A stretch of DNA of 64,000 nucleotides, from assembly GCF_015694725.1 (NCBI RefSeq), contig NZ_JADQDQ010000003.1, positions 124,001-188,000 of the forward strand. Reading direction: 5' to 3'. The position numbers were made by a program, and so were the translations under genes. The stretch's first letter is position 1. Every line of letters begins with the position of its first letter. The notes under the pieces were generated by a model, which did not search any database, was not told the origin of the DNA, and saw only the letters and a list, made by a program, of their open reading frames with translations. This document shows, in pieces, positions 15,359-25,982 of the stretch. This stretch comes from Hymenobacter jeongseonensis (GTDB lineage: Bacteria; Bacteroidota; Bacteroidia; Cytophagales; Hymenobacteraceae).

Positions 15359-16819
15359 TTATTTTCCAACCACTTTGATGAGCGAGCCCGCGTTCACCTG
15401 CTCGTTGAGCTGCATGCCATTTAGAATGGCCAGTTCCTCGTGGCGTTTGGCCGGCACCCCGTGGGTGGTGAGGGCCTGGGCCAGGTTGCTGCGCAGCGTG
15501 AGTTTTTTGATGCGAATGCGCTCGGGCTGGCGGTTGAGCTTGTCGGCGTCGGTGAGGCGGCGAAAGGCCTGGGCCACGCCGGTGAACTGGCGGGCGTAGT
15601 TTGGGAACTCGGCCGGTGGGGCCACGCCCATCAGCGCATACAGCGTTTTGCCATCCTGAATAATGTGCCCTAATACGTGCACGCCCGCCACTTGCTGGCC
15701 GGTTTGCGGGTCTTGCTGCACTTGGTCGGCTTCAAAAACCAGCGCCGGAAAGCCGTTGATGGTGGTGCGCTGCGAGGCGCCGGGCTGCAGCTTGAGCTGC
15801 TGCACAAGGGCTTGGGCGGCTTCCTCCGGGGTGTTGCCGGGCGCGGTCATCAGTACCAACAGGGCTTTGCCGCCGGGGTCGGCCATTTGGAACTGCTGGG
15901 GCGTATTCTGGTGCTTCCAGCCGGTGGGCACGGGCAGTTGGAACTTCAGGTCGGGGTGATAAAACACGCTGTTTTCCACAAAGCCCTGCTTGGGGTCTTC
16001 GCCGTACACCATGCCGTCGATGAGGCGCAGGTACTGGTCGCGGTTGATGGCCAGTTTGGGGCTGCCGTTGGCGGCTTTCCACTTGTCGGCCAGCTGGTGC
16101 ACCGTGTTGTAGCGGTCCTCGGGGTTGGGGTGGGTGGAGAGGAAGTCGGGAATGGCCTCGGTTTGGCCTTTCTGCTGCTCGCGGGCCAGGGTCTGGAAGA
16201 AATCGGCCATCTGGCTAGCATCGTAGCCGATTTTCGACGAATACTCCACGCCCAGCTCATCACTTTGCCGCTCGTCGTCGCGGCCAAACTTAAGGAACAG
16301 CAACTGCATGCCCTGCATGGCCTGCTCGCCAAACTGCGCCACTTGCGGCGAGGCAATCATGGCGCCCATCAGGCCCACCTGGCCCAGAATGGCCTTGGTT
16401 TGCTGCTGGGCCGAGTGCCGGGCCGTGACGTGGCCGATTTCGTGGCCGAGCACGCCGGCAAACTGCGCCTCGTTGTTGAAGTGGGCCATGATGCCGCGCG
16501 TGAAATACACGTAGCCGCCGGGTACCGCAAAGGCGTTAATCACCGGTGAATCGACCACTTTGAATTGGTATTTCAGGGTGGGCCGGTGCGAAACCGCCGC
16601 CATTTTTTGTCCTTTTTCGTCGATAAACTTTTGGATTTTCGCGTCGGGATATAAACCGAACTGGGCCGTGACGGCCGGGTCCGACTGCGCGCCCATGGCC
16701 ACTTCCTGGCCTTCGGATACCAGGCTGATTTGCTTTTTGCCGGTGACGGGGTTGGTGGCACAGCCGCTCAGCAGCAGCACGGCCGCTGCCCCAACGCTCA
16801 GGTGGAGACGTGTATTCAT
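15359..16819 (-). CDS. M48 family metalloprotease, lipoprotein
   Basis: The start MNTRLHLSVGAAAVLLLSGC gives 486 residues with a lipobox (LSGC, Cys20), so it should be a lipid-anchored periplasmic protease. HEIGH lies at 126-130, DDERQSDELG supplies the third ligand, and the C-terminal LysM-like region (SNLAQALTTHGVPAKRHEELAILNGMQ) parallels that of the downstream gene. The two proteins align along their whole length, a tandem duplication followed by different membrane attachment. It lies 118 bases after the T9SS plug gene on the same strand. Confidence 0.91.
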   Translation of the reverse strand: MNTRLHLSVGAAAVLLLSGCATNPVTGKKQISLVSEGQEVAMGAQSDPAVTAQFGLYPDAKIQKFIDEKGQKMAAVSHRPTLKYQFKVVDSPVINAFAVPGGYVYFTRGIMAHFNNEAQFAGVLGHEIGHVTARHSAQQQTKAILGQVGLMGAMIASPQVAQFGEQAMQGMQLLFLKFGRDDERQSDELGVEYSSKIGYDASQMADFFQTLAREQQKGQTEAIPDFLSTHPNPEDRYNTVHQLADKWKAANGSPKLAINRDQYLRLIDGMVYGEDPKQGFVENSVFYHPDLKFQLPVPTGWKHQNTPQQFQMADPGGKALLVLMTAPGNTPEEAAQALVQQLKLQPGASQRTTINGFPALVFEADQVQQDPQTGQQVAGVHVLGHIIQDGKTLYALMGVAPPAEFPNYARQFTGVAQAFRRLTDADKLNRQPERIRIKKLTLRSNLAQALTTHGVPAKRHEELAILNGMQLNEQVNAGSLIKVVGK

Positions 16820-16936
16820 GTGGGAGTGGGAAAGGGAGAACCGGTGCCGGGCAACTGAACGCGGGATATCCGCCAAGTGCCCGCAACCGGAATTCGCTAA
16901 CAAACGCAACCGAACGACGCGGGTTGTTGCCGCGGC

Positions 16937-18271
16937 TTATTGGCGGTTGTTCATGGTCACGGTTTGGTAGCCGATGAGCAAGTCGGCGCGGGTGCCGGGC
17001 GGGCGGTAGTACACCAGCAGGTCGTACTGGTTTTCGGTTTCCTGGTGGGTGCCTTCGAAGTACACTTCGTTGGGCACGCTGCCGCGCGCGCCGCCCACCG
17101 CAAAGCTGTAGTTGTAGTACCCTTGCTTGAGCAGGGCGCGGCCGGTGTACAACTGCTTGGCTTCATCGTAAGTCAGCTTAAAGTCGTCTTTGAGTTGCCA
17201 GTCGGTGAGAGCACCGAAGACGTAGACCGGGCCGGGCGCGGGCTGCTCGGCTTTAAGCTGGAAGGTGACGTCGGCGTAGTCGGCATTGGTGTCGCCACGG
17301 CCGTACTCGCGGCTTTCGAACACGCGCTGGCCGTTGGCGTCCTGGTATTGGTTGTAGGCCTGCTTGGCGCGCGTGGCTTCGGGCTGCAAAATGGCGGTGA
17401 CGGGCGTCGTTTGTGGGTCGACGCGCAGTACGCCAATGCCGGGCGCCTGCACCGAGCGGGTGTCAAAGTACCGGTACTCGCTCAGGCCCGGGAAGGCGTT
17501 TTCGAAGCCGAAGTACTGGTAGTCGAGCCGGCGCTCGTTGTCGCGCACGAAGGTGGGCCGCAGGTTGTACTTGGCGTTGTCCCAGCGAAAGTTCTGGCGC
17601 AGCACCACCTTCACTTCGGCGGCGGGATTCACCAGATTCACGCTGGGGTAGGCAATGCCGAAATCGAGCTGCTGCAAGGTGTAGCGCTCGGCGCCGCCCA
17701 CTACAATGCCCGGTTTCAGGAGCACCTGCACCTGGTTTTCGTACACCACCAGGCGGCGCGATACCACGGGCACGCCGCCCGCGCTTTGCACCACCAGCAG
17801 GTAGTTGCCGCTCAGTTTCACGCCCGGCGCCCGCATTCGGTAGTGGAAATACGGCACGCGGGTGTTGATGCCCACGCGGTAATCGGTGATGAGAAACTCG
17901 TTTATCTCGTTGAGAAACTGCAGGTCCGTTAGCACCGACTGCTGCCAGTTGGCGTCGCAATGCAGGAGCTTGGCGGTGTAGCGCTGGCTCTGGTCGCCTA
18001 GCACGTCAAATTCCAGCGTGATGGCCTGGCTGCGCCCCAGGGGCACCACCGGCGGCTGAAACACTTCGTTGGGCTGGCCGGTGGCTACGTAGCACTGCAC
18101 GCTGCGCACGTCGGGCGAGTAGGTGTAGTCCTGGTAGCGCAGGGTTTTGTCGGCGTAGTATTCGGGCGCCTTTTGGGCACTGGTGGTTGCCGGATTGGTG
18201 CTGGTGATGGGCGTGCCGAGCGGCACACAAGCGGTGGCAAGCAGCAGGGAAGCGTAGGGGAGAAGGCGCAT
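16937..18271 (-). CDS. type IX secretion system plug protein (former DUF5103), lipoprotein
   Basis: Taken from MRLLPYASLLLATAC, with a lipobox at Cys15, the protein has 444 residues. The N-terminal domain (ADKTLRYQDYTYSPDVRSVQCY, LEFDVLGDQSQRYTAKLLHCDANWQ, FLNEINEFLITDYRVG) matches the plug family that closes the SprA translocon in type IX secretion. A second beta domain includes GALTDWQL and YNYSFAV near the C-terminus. A -7-like box TACTTTCG (18276-18283) ends 4 bases before the start codon, suggesting a leaderless transcript. Its neighbours are two M48 proteases, not other secretion genes. Confidence 0.88.
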   Translation of the reverse strand: MRLLPYASLLLATACVPLGTPITSTNPATTSAQKAPEYYADKTLRYQDYTYSPDVRSVQCYVATGQPNEVFQPPVVPLGRSQAITLEFDVLGDQSQRYTAKLLHCDANWQQSVLTDLQFLNEINEFLITDYRVGINTRVPYFHYRMRAPGVKLSGNYLLVVQSAGGVPVVSRRLVVYENQVQVLLKPGIVVGGAERYTLQQLDFGIAYPSVNLVNPAAEVKVVLRQNFRWDNAKYNLRPTFVRDNERRLDYQYFGFENAFPGLSEYRYFDTRSVQAPGIGVLRVDPQTTPVTAILQPEATRAKQAYNQYQDANGQRVFESREYGRGDTNADYADVTFQLKAEQPAPGPVYVFGALTDWQLKDDFKLTYDEAKQLYTGRALLKQGYYNYSFAVGGARGSVPNEVYFEGTHQETENQYDLLVYYRPPGTRADLLIGYQTVTMNNRQ

Positions 18272-18275
18272 GGCG

Positions 18276-18283
18276 CGAAAGTA
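18276..18283 (-). promoter_or_regulatory. -7 box abutting the T9SS plug start
   Basis: On the minus strand TACTTTCG matches TAnnTTTG with one change and lies 4 bases before the ATG. Transcription would begin at or next to the start codon. Confidence 0.4.
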
Positions 18284-18454
18284 AGGCCCAACGCTGCTTG
18301 CGACTAATGACGCCGCCTTCACTTTTTGGCGACTTGCAGGGGCGTGGCGGTATTAAAATAGTCGGAATTTACAGGCATGTGGTCCAGCGCAACCATACCA
18401 ATTAGTAGCCTGGGTCTGTAAGCTGCAAACCTGCTACCTAAGCATCGTGCATAC

Positions 18455-18518
18455 TGAAGCTATATTGCCGAAAGTGGGTGTCTGTTACATCTTTCGGCAA
18501 TCAATCATGTAAGCTTCA
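18455..18518 (+). promoter_or_regulatory. long hairpin in the 5' region of the DUF6000-like gene
   Basis: A perfect 11-bp stem (attgccgaaag 18464-18474 / ctttcggcaat 18491-18501) is extended by an outer stem tgaagct (18455-18461) / agcttca (18512-18518). The structure ends five bases before the ATG at 18524, so it would lie in the leader and could control translation or be the edge of an inserted segment. Confidence 0.5.
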
Positions 18519-18523
18519 ATTTT

Positions 18524-19165
18524 ATGGATGACTTAAACGAACAGATAAGACTTCATTCAGCAGGTGCAACAGTTAGACACACTTCGGATTTTGAAGACTT
18601 GCTTTCTTATAATAACGTTGACGAATTATCTCAGGAATTTATTGATACCTGGGCTGCGCCTTTTTATATGAAAATTGGTGAGACAGACGACAGTTGGGTG
18701 AGCCAATTAATTCAGGCCAATGACACCATAACCAAAGATGTTGTGGTGAAATTACTTGGCGACTTCGATTGGAGAACAAGGCAAACAGGAGCGTTTTTTG
18801 CCGCTATAAAAAACGCAACAGACTTGACTGATATAATCGGAATCCATTTATTGAAAAGTGAAGTTTGTTACGCAGGAAAAACATACGCTTACGCTTTTGT
18901 GTCGTTCAATACACACAAAAGCATCGACTACTTAGACCAATATCTGACATATTACTTATCAAAACCTGACCTCTGGTTTGACCAACTCTATGCAATGGAA
19001 GCACTGACTTATCTTGATAAAATTAATAACACGAATTTGACTTCCAAGCATTCTGATAATTGGATTAAATTTATTGCCAACAAACCATATTGGGATAAAA
19101 ACATTACAACAAACAGACTTGAATCTCACTTGGCTATAATCGAAAAAGTAAGATTGAAATCATAG
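18524..19165 (+). CDS. DUF6000-like hypothetical protein
   Basis: A 213-residue soluble protein. The stretch LLGDFDWRTRQTGAFFAAIKN...DIIGIHLLKSEVCYAGKTYAYAFVSFNT followed by YLDQYLTYYLSKPDLWFDQLYAMEALTYLDK resembles the DUF6000 family as I recall it, which looks like helical repeats found in stray, often immunity-like genes. The gene is far more AT-rich than everything around it, and its codon use (AAT, TTA, ATA) differs sharply, pointing to recent horizontal transfer. It is isolated, with a leader hairpin and a terminator. Function unknown. Confidence 0.78.
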   Translation: MDDLNEQIRLHSAGATVRHTSDFEDLLSYNNVDELSQEFIDTWAAPFYMKIGETDDSWVSQLIQANDTITKDVVVKLLGDFDWRTRQTGAFFAAIKNATDLTDIIGIHLLKSEVCYAGKTYAYAFVSFNTHKSIDYLDQYLTYYLSKPDLWFDQLYAMEALTYLDKINNTNLTSKHSDNWIKFIANKPYWDKNITTNRLESHLAIIEKVRLKS

Positions 19166-19345
19166 CGTTTTTCTTTGTCAAAACTACCGCTTACATGGGG
19201 TTAGTATTATAATTAGGTTGACATTTTATAAATTAAGATAAACGCCTATTATTAGAAAAAAACTTGCTCCGTAATAGCGTGAACGGAAGTAAGCCCTTCT
19301 CAAGCACAGAATAAGAGGTATTTTAAGTTGCTAAATAATTACAAT

Positions 19346-19379
19346 AAAAAAGGTGGCCTTGAAAAAGGCCACCTTTTTT
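19346..19379. terminator. bidirectional terminator between the DUF6000-like gene and katG
   Basis: A 15-bp stem (19346-19360 / 19365-19379) with outer A6 and T6 runs and a 4-base loop. It lies 44 bases from the katG stop and serves katG on the minus strand; on the plus strand it lies 180 bases after the DUF6000-like stop. Confidence 0.92.
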
Positions 19380-19423
19380 ATCTGTTGAATGCGTTAATTA
19401 CAATCAACAAAACTACTTTGGCA

Positions 19424-21703
<2,280 letters not shown>

Positions 21704-21862
21704 TTACAATGCAAAGTTCACCAAAAAGTTTGCGCTTTTGCTTGGAAAACTGTTCAATGATTCGCGCGACCGTTGGGCTAGGCGTGTCGAAGCCCCGCTA
21801 GCTCGGTGGGAGCACCGTGCCACGAAATTCAATGAGGCTCCCGCAAGTGCCTCCGAAGAAAT

Positions 21863-21909
21863 AAAAAGACCTGCAAGGAAGCGACTGGCGCTGCCTTGCA
21901 GGTCTTTTT
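21863..21909 (-). terminator. terminator of the small membrane protein genes
   Basis: A 16-bp perfect stem (21863-21878 / 21894-21909) with a 15-base loop and A5/T5 flanks. It lies 32 bases past the stop of the minus-strand gene at 21941. Confidence 0.85.
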
Positions 21910-21940
21910 CGTTTGCTGATGCGGGTGTTAGCCAGCCTGC

Positions 21941-22228
21941 TTAATCTATCATATCCCCGAGGTCACTCACGCCTAAGGTGAACATGATAATAACTATGCC
22001 TAAGAGAAGCTTTACTGCGAGCGGAATCGAGAAACCGGCTTTCTCCTTGAGGACAGCATTCGCCGGCGGAAAATACACGAGGGAAAGGAGGATATAAACA
22101 ACTCCTGGAACGGGGTGTACCAGAATTAAATTTGCGACTCCGGCAGCCAAAACCAGTAGTCCAAATAGCCAACCGAATAGGTTAGAAACAGGGGCGTTTT
22201 CACTCAGAACATTCGAATTATTATTCAT
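21941..22228 (-). CDS. small three-helix membrane protein, paralogue 1
   Basis: A 95-residue protein with a polar N-terminus (NNNSNVLSENAPVS) and three hydrophobic segments: NLFGWLFGLLVLAAGVANLI, VYILLSLVYFPPANAV and a C-terminal helix with GVSDLGDMID. The upstream gene (22342-22653) has the same plan, including GWLFGL, the FPP turn followed by KxKxGF, and an acidic end, so the two are tandem paralogues. The FPP-x5-KEKAGF loop between helices is the most conserved feature. No family was recognised. Confidence 0.72.
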   Translation of the reverse strand: MNNNSNVLSENAPVSNLFGWLFGLLVLAAGVANLILVHPVPGVVYILLSLVYFPPANAVLKEKAGFSIPLAVKLLLGIVIIMFTLGVSDLGDMID

Positions 22229-22341
22229 GGCTTTTTCTTTAAGAAATTTCAGTGGATTTTTTGTTAAAACTCGGACTGCAAAACTGCGAAATTCTCTATT
22301 TATATGTCTCCAGGGACGTGTCAGGTCCTATTTATGGATTT

Positions 22342-22653
22342 CTAAAAAGATGCCATCATCAGGTCAATTTTATCGAACAATTCGCCCACGCCCACTGATG
22401 CCCACAGAATAAAAAAGCCTAAAAGCCATTTTGCAATCCTCGGAACGGCAAATCCGGTTTTCCCCTTGATGAAATTATCTACCGGAGGAAAAAACACGAA
22501 AGCCAGCAGCATAACAAAAACGCCAAAGCCGGGGTCGTTTCCCCAAAACGTATTTATCACGCCAATTGCCAGCGCCACCAAGCCAAACAGCCAGCCGATT
22601 ATATCCAAAATAGCGGGTGAAGAATTTGTCGGAGCATTTGATGTGGGTGTCAT
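22342..22653 (-). CDS. small three-helix membrane protein, paralogue 2
   Basis: A 103-residue protein related to the gene at 21941-22228: shared GWLFGLVALAIGVIN, FVFFPPVDNFIKGKTGFAVPRIAKWLLG and an acidic C-terminal stretch GVGELFDKID. The N-terminus is Pro/Ser/Thr/Asn-rich. The 113-base gap between the paralogues holds no terminator, so they may be co-transcribed. The pair sits in an AT-richer accessory stretch. Confidence 0.72.
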   Translation of the reverse strand: MTPTSNAPTNSSPAILDIIGWLFGLVALAIGVINTFWGNDPGFGVFVMLLAFVFFPPVDNFIKGKTGFAVPRIAKWLLGFFILWASVGVGELFDKIDLMMASF

Positions 22654-22780
22654 GACGGGTTAAGGTTAAAAGTGAGAAAAACAATTAGGTGAAAAAGCGA
22701 AAAGCACGTTGTCCTACTGTTTTACCATACACTAGGTGAGCGAACCTGAGAATGGACAGAATTTGAGGGAAGTAATTGTT

Positions 22781-23002
22781 TTATGGGATTGGTTTCTTCT
22801 TAGGTGCCTTGTTGTATTTGGCCAAGCAGGTGTCAAGCGGCTGGCAATTATTATGGATACAGTCGCAGAAATCGTAGCACGCAGCTGGTTTTTCGCTCCC
22901 CTCGCACTGTTTTCGGCAGTCTCTTAAGTTATTGTTGGGCATGATTTCGCAGGCAGTTGCAAATGCCAGTGTTGCCATTAATAATATCGGTAATGGTTTC
23001 AT
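22781..23002 (-). CDS. small cysteine-rich lipoprotein
   Basis: A 73-residue protein with a lipoprotein signal (LLMATLAFATAC, Cys18). The mature part has seven more cysteines (29, 33, 42, 46, 48, 53, 59) in CxxxC, CxxxCxC and CxxxxxC spacings, enough for three disulfides, and ends in a Lys/Pro tail. This pattern suggests a disulfide-stabilised or metal-binding periplasmic module anchored to a membrane. I do not recognise a family. It stands alone between two membrane-protein genes. Confidence 0.7.
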   Translation of the reverse strand: MKPLPILLMATLAFATACEIMPNNNLRDCRKQCEGSEKPAACYDFCDCIHNNCQPLDTCLAKYNKAPKKKPIP

Positions 23003-23098
23003 TTTGCTTATTACTATTGCTGCAAATCGTGCTTATTTGATAAGGAAACCTTAGGAATACACGTCTGATTCTGCACTGAGTAGCGTTTGAAAGGATGG

Positions 23099-23563
23099 TT
23101 ACCTGTTTATGGAAATCTCACTTTTTTCCCAGGGGAAAATGAACTTCAATTTGTGGTAGTCCCAGCACAGCAGATATAAATTAGCCAGCACCATTAAGGG
23201 CGCCGTAAGCCATGAGCCAACAAAGCGCACCGCAAACGTCAGGATGCAGATGTTGAAAATAATGGGGAAATAGAGCACAGCCCCAAGGGTGGCTGTGCGT
23301 GGAATCAGCAATAAGCACGCGGCGGTTACCTGCATCACGCCCACAAAAGTGTAGTAGAAGCCAGTGCGATGAAATGCTTCCAGATAGTGGCCCATTGGGT
23401 GGCAAATGGCTAAATTGGTAAACCGCTCCCCAACAATTTTGACATATCCCGAAGGCAAAAAACCCATTGCCAGCAGTATGCGGGTAAAGACAGCAAAATC
23501 CCGCAGCAACCGCTTTTGCCTTACCTGAAAATGCAGACGGTCAAGTGAGGACGATAAGCTCAT
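23099..23563 (-). CDS. DoxX-like membrane protein
   Basis: A 154-residue protein with four predicted helices. The opening helix with RILLAMGFLPSGYVKIVGERF, the HPMGHYLEAFHRTGFYYTFVGVMQVTAACLLLIPRTATLGAVLYFPIIFNI middle part and the final LANLYLLCWDY fit DoxX/DoxD-like proteins of Bacteroidota. Some members act in thiosulfate or redox metabolism, but most have no known role. The basic C-terminus (KSEISINR) should face the cytoplasm. Family call moderate. Confidence 0.75.
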   Translation of the reverse strand: MSLSSSLDRLHFQVRQKRLLRDFAVFTRILLAMGFLPSGYVKIVGERFTNLAICHPMGHYLEAFHRTGFYYTFVGVMQVTAACLLLIPRTATLGAVLYFPIIFNICILTFAVRFVGSWLTAPLMVLANLYLLCWDYHKLKFIFPWEKSEISINR

Positions 23564-23838
23564 GAGGTTGGGAGCCGGGACTTTTGTTTGATGCCAAAAG
23601 AACTTTGTAGTTCAAAGTAAGTGGAAATTTTCCAAACCACCTAATTCGTTCTCCTCAAATTTTGGGTGTGATGAATGCCTGGCAGCGTATGCCACTTGGC
23701 GGCTCGGCCGTTTGGCATGGCGCTGCCGGCTTCTGAGCGCCGGGGCAGCGATAACGCGAACCTGATTTCAGGAGGGCAGAAAGCAAAAGTGAACCTTCGC
23801 GTTCCGAAGCAAATCCCAAACCTGCTGGCGCAAAATTG
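23564..23838. other. non-coding stretch with an imperfect hairpin
   Basis: No convincing gene lies here. Two short minus-strand frames overlap, but neither has family features. A large imperfect inverted repeat (ggcagcgtatgccac at 23681-23695 / ttggcatggcgctgcc at 23712-23727) forms a hairpin whose loop can pair again. The GC-rich part (about 23680-23830) contrasts with the AT-rich promoter-like part before 23640 and may be a decayed gene. Confidence 0.45.
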
Positions 23839-23884
23839 AAATGCGACCGGCGCGGCTCCCATAGGAACCACACCGGTCGCATTT
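23839..23884 (-). terminator. terminator of the ABC-F gene
   Basis: A 12-bp perfect stem (aaatgcgaccgg 23839-23850 / ccggtcgcattt 23873-23884) lies 25 bases past the stop of the minus-strand ABC-F gene. The loop is 22 bases and may pair internally. Confidence 0.65.
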
Positions 23885-23909
23885 TGCCAGCGTAAAATGC
23901 TGCTGAAAT

Positions 23910-25811
23910 TTACATTAGCTGCTCCCAGCGTTGGGTTTGAGCCGCCAATTCCTTTTTCACGGTTTCAAACTTCAGGGTTGCGTCTTTTAGCTGCGATGCG
24001 TTGGCGTAGATAGACGGGTCGGCGAGCTGGGCTTCGTAGATGGCCAGTTCTTTTTCGAGCGCGGTGATGCGCGCTTCCACGTCCGCAAGCTCCTTGGCCA
24101 CTTTCTTGGCCTCGTTGCTATTGTTGTTATTATGGCTGGGCTTTGGTTCTTCCACTTTGGGCATCGGCTTGGGGGCCGAAGGGCTGGGCAGGCCGGCTTT
24201 CTTGGCGGCTTTTTCGCGGTCTTCCTGCCACTGCTCGTACTCGGGGTAGGTGCCGGGGTACTCTTTCAGTTGGAAATCTTCGATGTACCAGATTTTGGTA
24301 GCCACGTTTTCCACGAAGAAACGGTCGTGACTGATGACGATGAACGTACCAGCGTACTGTTCCAGGGCCTGAATCAGGATGTTTACCGATACCATGTCCA
24401 AGTGGTTGGTCGGTTCGTCAAGCAGCAGGAAGTTGGCTTCTGAAATCAGGGTTTTGGCCAAGGCCACGCGGCTTTTCTCGCCGCCGCTCAGCACCTTGAT
24501 TTTCTTAAACACCTCCTCGCCCGTGAACAAAAACGAGCCCAGTACCGAGCGCAGCTCCATTTCGCTGCGCTTAGAGCCGGCTTCCAGCATTTCCTGGATG
24601 ATTTCGTTGTCCATCGTCAGGCTTTCCAACTGGTGCTGGGCGTAGAACGACATGATGACGTTGTGGCCCAACTGGTGCTTGCCGGTGGTGGGCTCCTCGG
24701 TGCCGGCCACGAGGCGCATGAGCGTCGATTTGCCCTTGCCGTTGGCGCCGATTAGCGCGATTTTGTCGCCCCGCTCGATGTGCACGTGGGTATCGCGGAA
24801 AATCAGCTTCTGGTCGTACTTCTTCATCACGTGCTCCATGCGCAGGATGTGCCGGCCGGGCTCCACCTTGAACTGGAACTTCATGTTAATCTTGGCCGCG
24901 TCGCTGGCAACGTCCTCAATGCGCTCCAATTTGTCGAGCGCCTTCACGCGGCTCTGGGCCTGCTTGGCCTTGCTGGCTTTGGCCTTGAAGCGCTCGATGA
25001 AGCGCTCGGCGGCCCGAATTTGCGACTGCTGGTTTTCAAAAGCGCCCTTTTGAATGAGGTTGCGCTCCTCTTTTTCTTCGAGGTAGTAGGAGTAGTTGCC
25101 GGCGTAGGGCACCAGCTTGCCGCCGATGACTTCGACGGTGGTGTTGGTGGTGCGGTCCAGGAATTCCCGGTCGTGGCTCACGATGATAACCGCGCCCTCG
25201 TAGTCGGCTAGGTAATTCTCAATCCACTTGATAGACGGCAAGTCCAAGTGGTTGGTCGGTTCATCGAGGAGCAGGAGCGAAGGCTTCTGGAGCAAGATTT
25301 TGGCCAGCATCACGCGCATGCGCCACCCCCCCGAGAAGGTCTTCAGCGGCTTGCTAAGCTCCTCGGTGGTGAAACCCAGGCCTTCGAGAATTTCCTCGGC
25401 CTGCGACTGCATGGTGTAGCCGCCCAGCGCCTCGAACCGTTCCTGCATGTTGGCCAGCTTATCGACCAAATCATCGGAATAATCGGTTTCGAACTGCACC
25501 AGAATGTCGTCAATCTTCTTCTGCAAATCCAGTGCTTCTTCGAACGCCTGCATGGCCACGTGCAGAATGCTCTCGTGCGTGTCGTAGCTCAGTAGGTCCT
25601 GGTTCAGGAAGCCCAAGGTGACGTCCTTGGCCATCGAAATTGAACCGCCATCGGCTTTGTACTCGCCCACCAGCAGGCGCAGCAACGTGGATTTGCCGGT
25701 GCCGTTGAGGCCAATAAGGCCGATTTTGTCTTTGGGCTTGATGTGCAGACTCGCGTTGTCGTAGAGCGTGCGGGAGCCAAAGTGGAAGTCGAGGTCGGAA
25801 ATGGAAATCAT
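23910..25811 (-). CDS. ABC-F family ATPase
   Basis: The start MISISDLDFHFG gives 633 residues, the normal length. There are two ABC domains without membrane parts: Walker A GLNGTGKS (34-41) and later GANGKGKST, signatures FSGGWRMRV and LSGGEKSRVALAKTL, and two LLLDEPTNHLD Walker B boxes. A basic linker joins the domains, and a C-terminal coiled coil of about 65 residues follows a Pro/Lys/Asn-rich spacer. ABC-F proteins act on the ribosomal E site and rescue stalled or antibiotic-blocked ribosomes; the coiled coil recalls Uup. A -7 box lies 21 bases before the start. Confidence 0.93.
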   Translation of the reverse strand: MISISDLDFHFGSRTLYDNASLHIKPKDKIGLIGLNGTGKSTLLRLLVGEYKADGGSISMAKDVTLGFLNQDLLSYDTHESILHVAMQAFEEALDLQKKIDDILVQFETDYSDDLVDKLANMQERFEALGGYTMQSQAEEILEGLGFTTEELSKPLKTFSGGWRMRVMLAKILLQKPSLLLLDEPTNHLDLPSIKWIENYLADYEGAVIIVSHDREFLDRTTNTTVEVIGGKLVPYAGNYSYYLEEKEERNLIQKGAFENQQSQIRAAERFIERFKAKASKAKQAQSRVKALDKLERIEDVASDAAKINMKFQFKVEPGRHILRMEHVMKKYDQKLIFRDTHVHIERGDKIALIGANGKGKSTLMRLVAGTEEPTTGKHQLGHNVIMSFYAQHQLESLTMDNEIIQEMLEAGSKRSEMELRSVLGSFLFTGEEVFKKIKVLSGGEKSRVALAKTLISEANFLLLDEPTNHLDMVSVNILIQALEQYAGTFIVISHDRFFVENVATKIWYIEDFQLKEYPGTYPEYEQWQEDREKAAKKAGLPSPSAPKPMPKVEEPKPSHNNNNSNEAKKVAKELADVEARITALEKELAIYEAQLADPSIYANASQLKDATLKFETVKKELAAQTQRWEQLM

Positions 25812-25832
25812 CGGGTCAGGGGTATTGGGGGG

Positions 25833-25840
25833 CAAAGGTA
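25833..25840 (-). promoter_or_regulatory. -7 box of the ABC-F gene
   Basis: TACCTTTG on the minus strand matches the TAnnTTTG consensus and leaves a leader of roughly 15-20 bases. Confidence 0.45.
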
Positions 25841-25954
25841 CGGCGTCCGCCTGAGCCCAACGGTCCAACGGGCAGGCAGATTCAAATCTTGACCCAAATG
25901 GCCCGTGTTTTCTCGCAACGTGGTTGATGCCCGAATCCGTTCTTTGGCAACGCC

Positions 25955-25964
25955 GGGGGGGGGG
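25955..25964. repeat. G10 homopolymer tract
   Basis: Ten consecutive Gs lie between the AsmA-like gene and the ABC-F gene, about 145 bases upstream of the ABC-F start. Such tracts are prone to slippage. It is also a possible sequencing weak spot. Confidence 0.6.
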
Positions 25965-25982
25965 TAGGCCAAGCCCCGGGCC

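Noticed and set aside
16940..17932. Long plus-strand open frame antisense to the T9SS plug gene
   Set aside because: Repetitive His/Val/Ala-rich translation without motifs; the opposite frame carries a lipobox and the plug-domain motifs.
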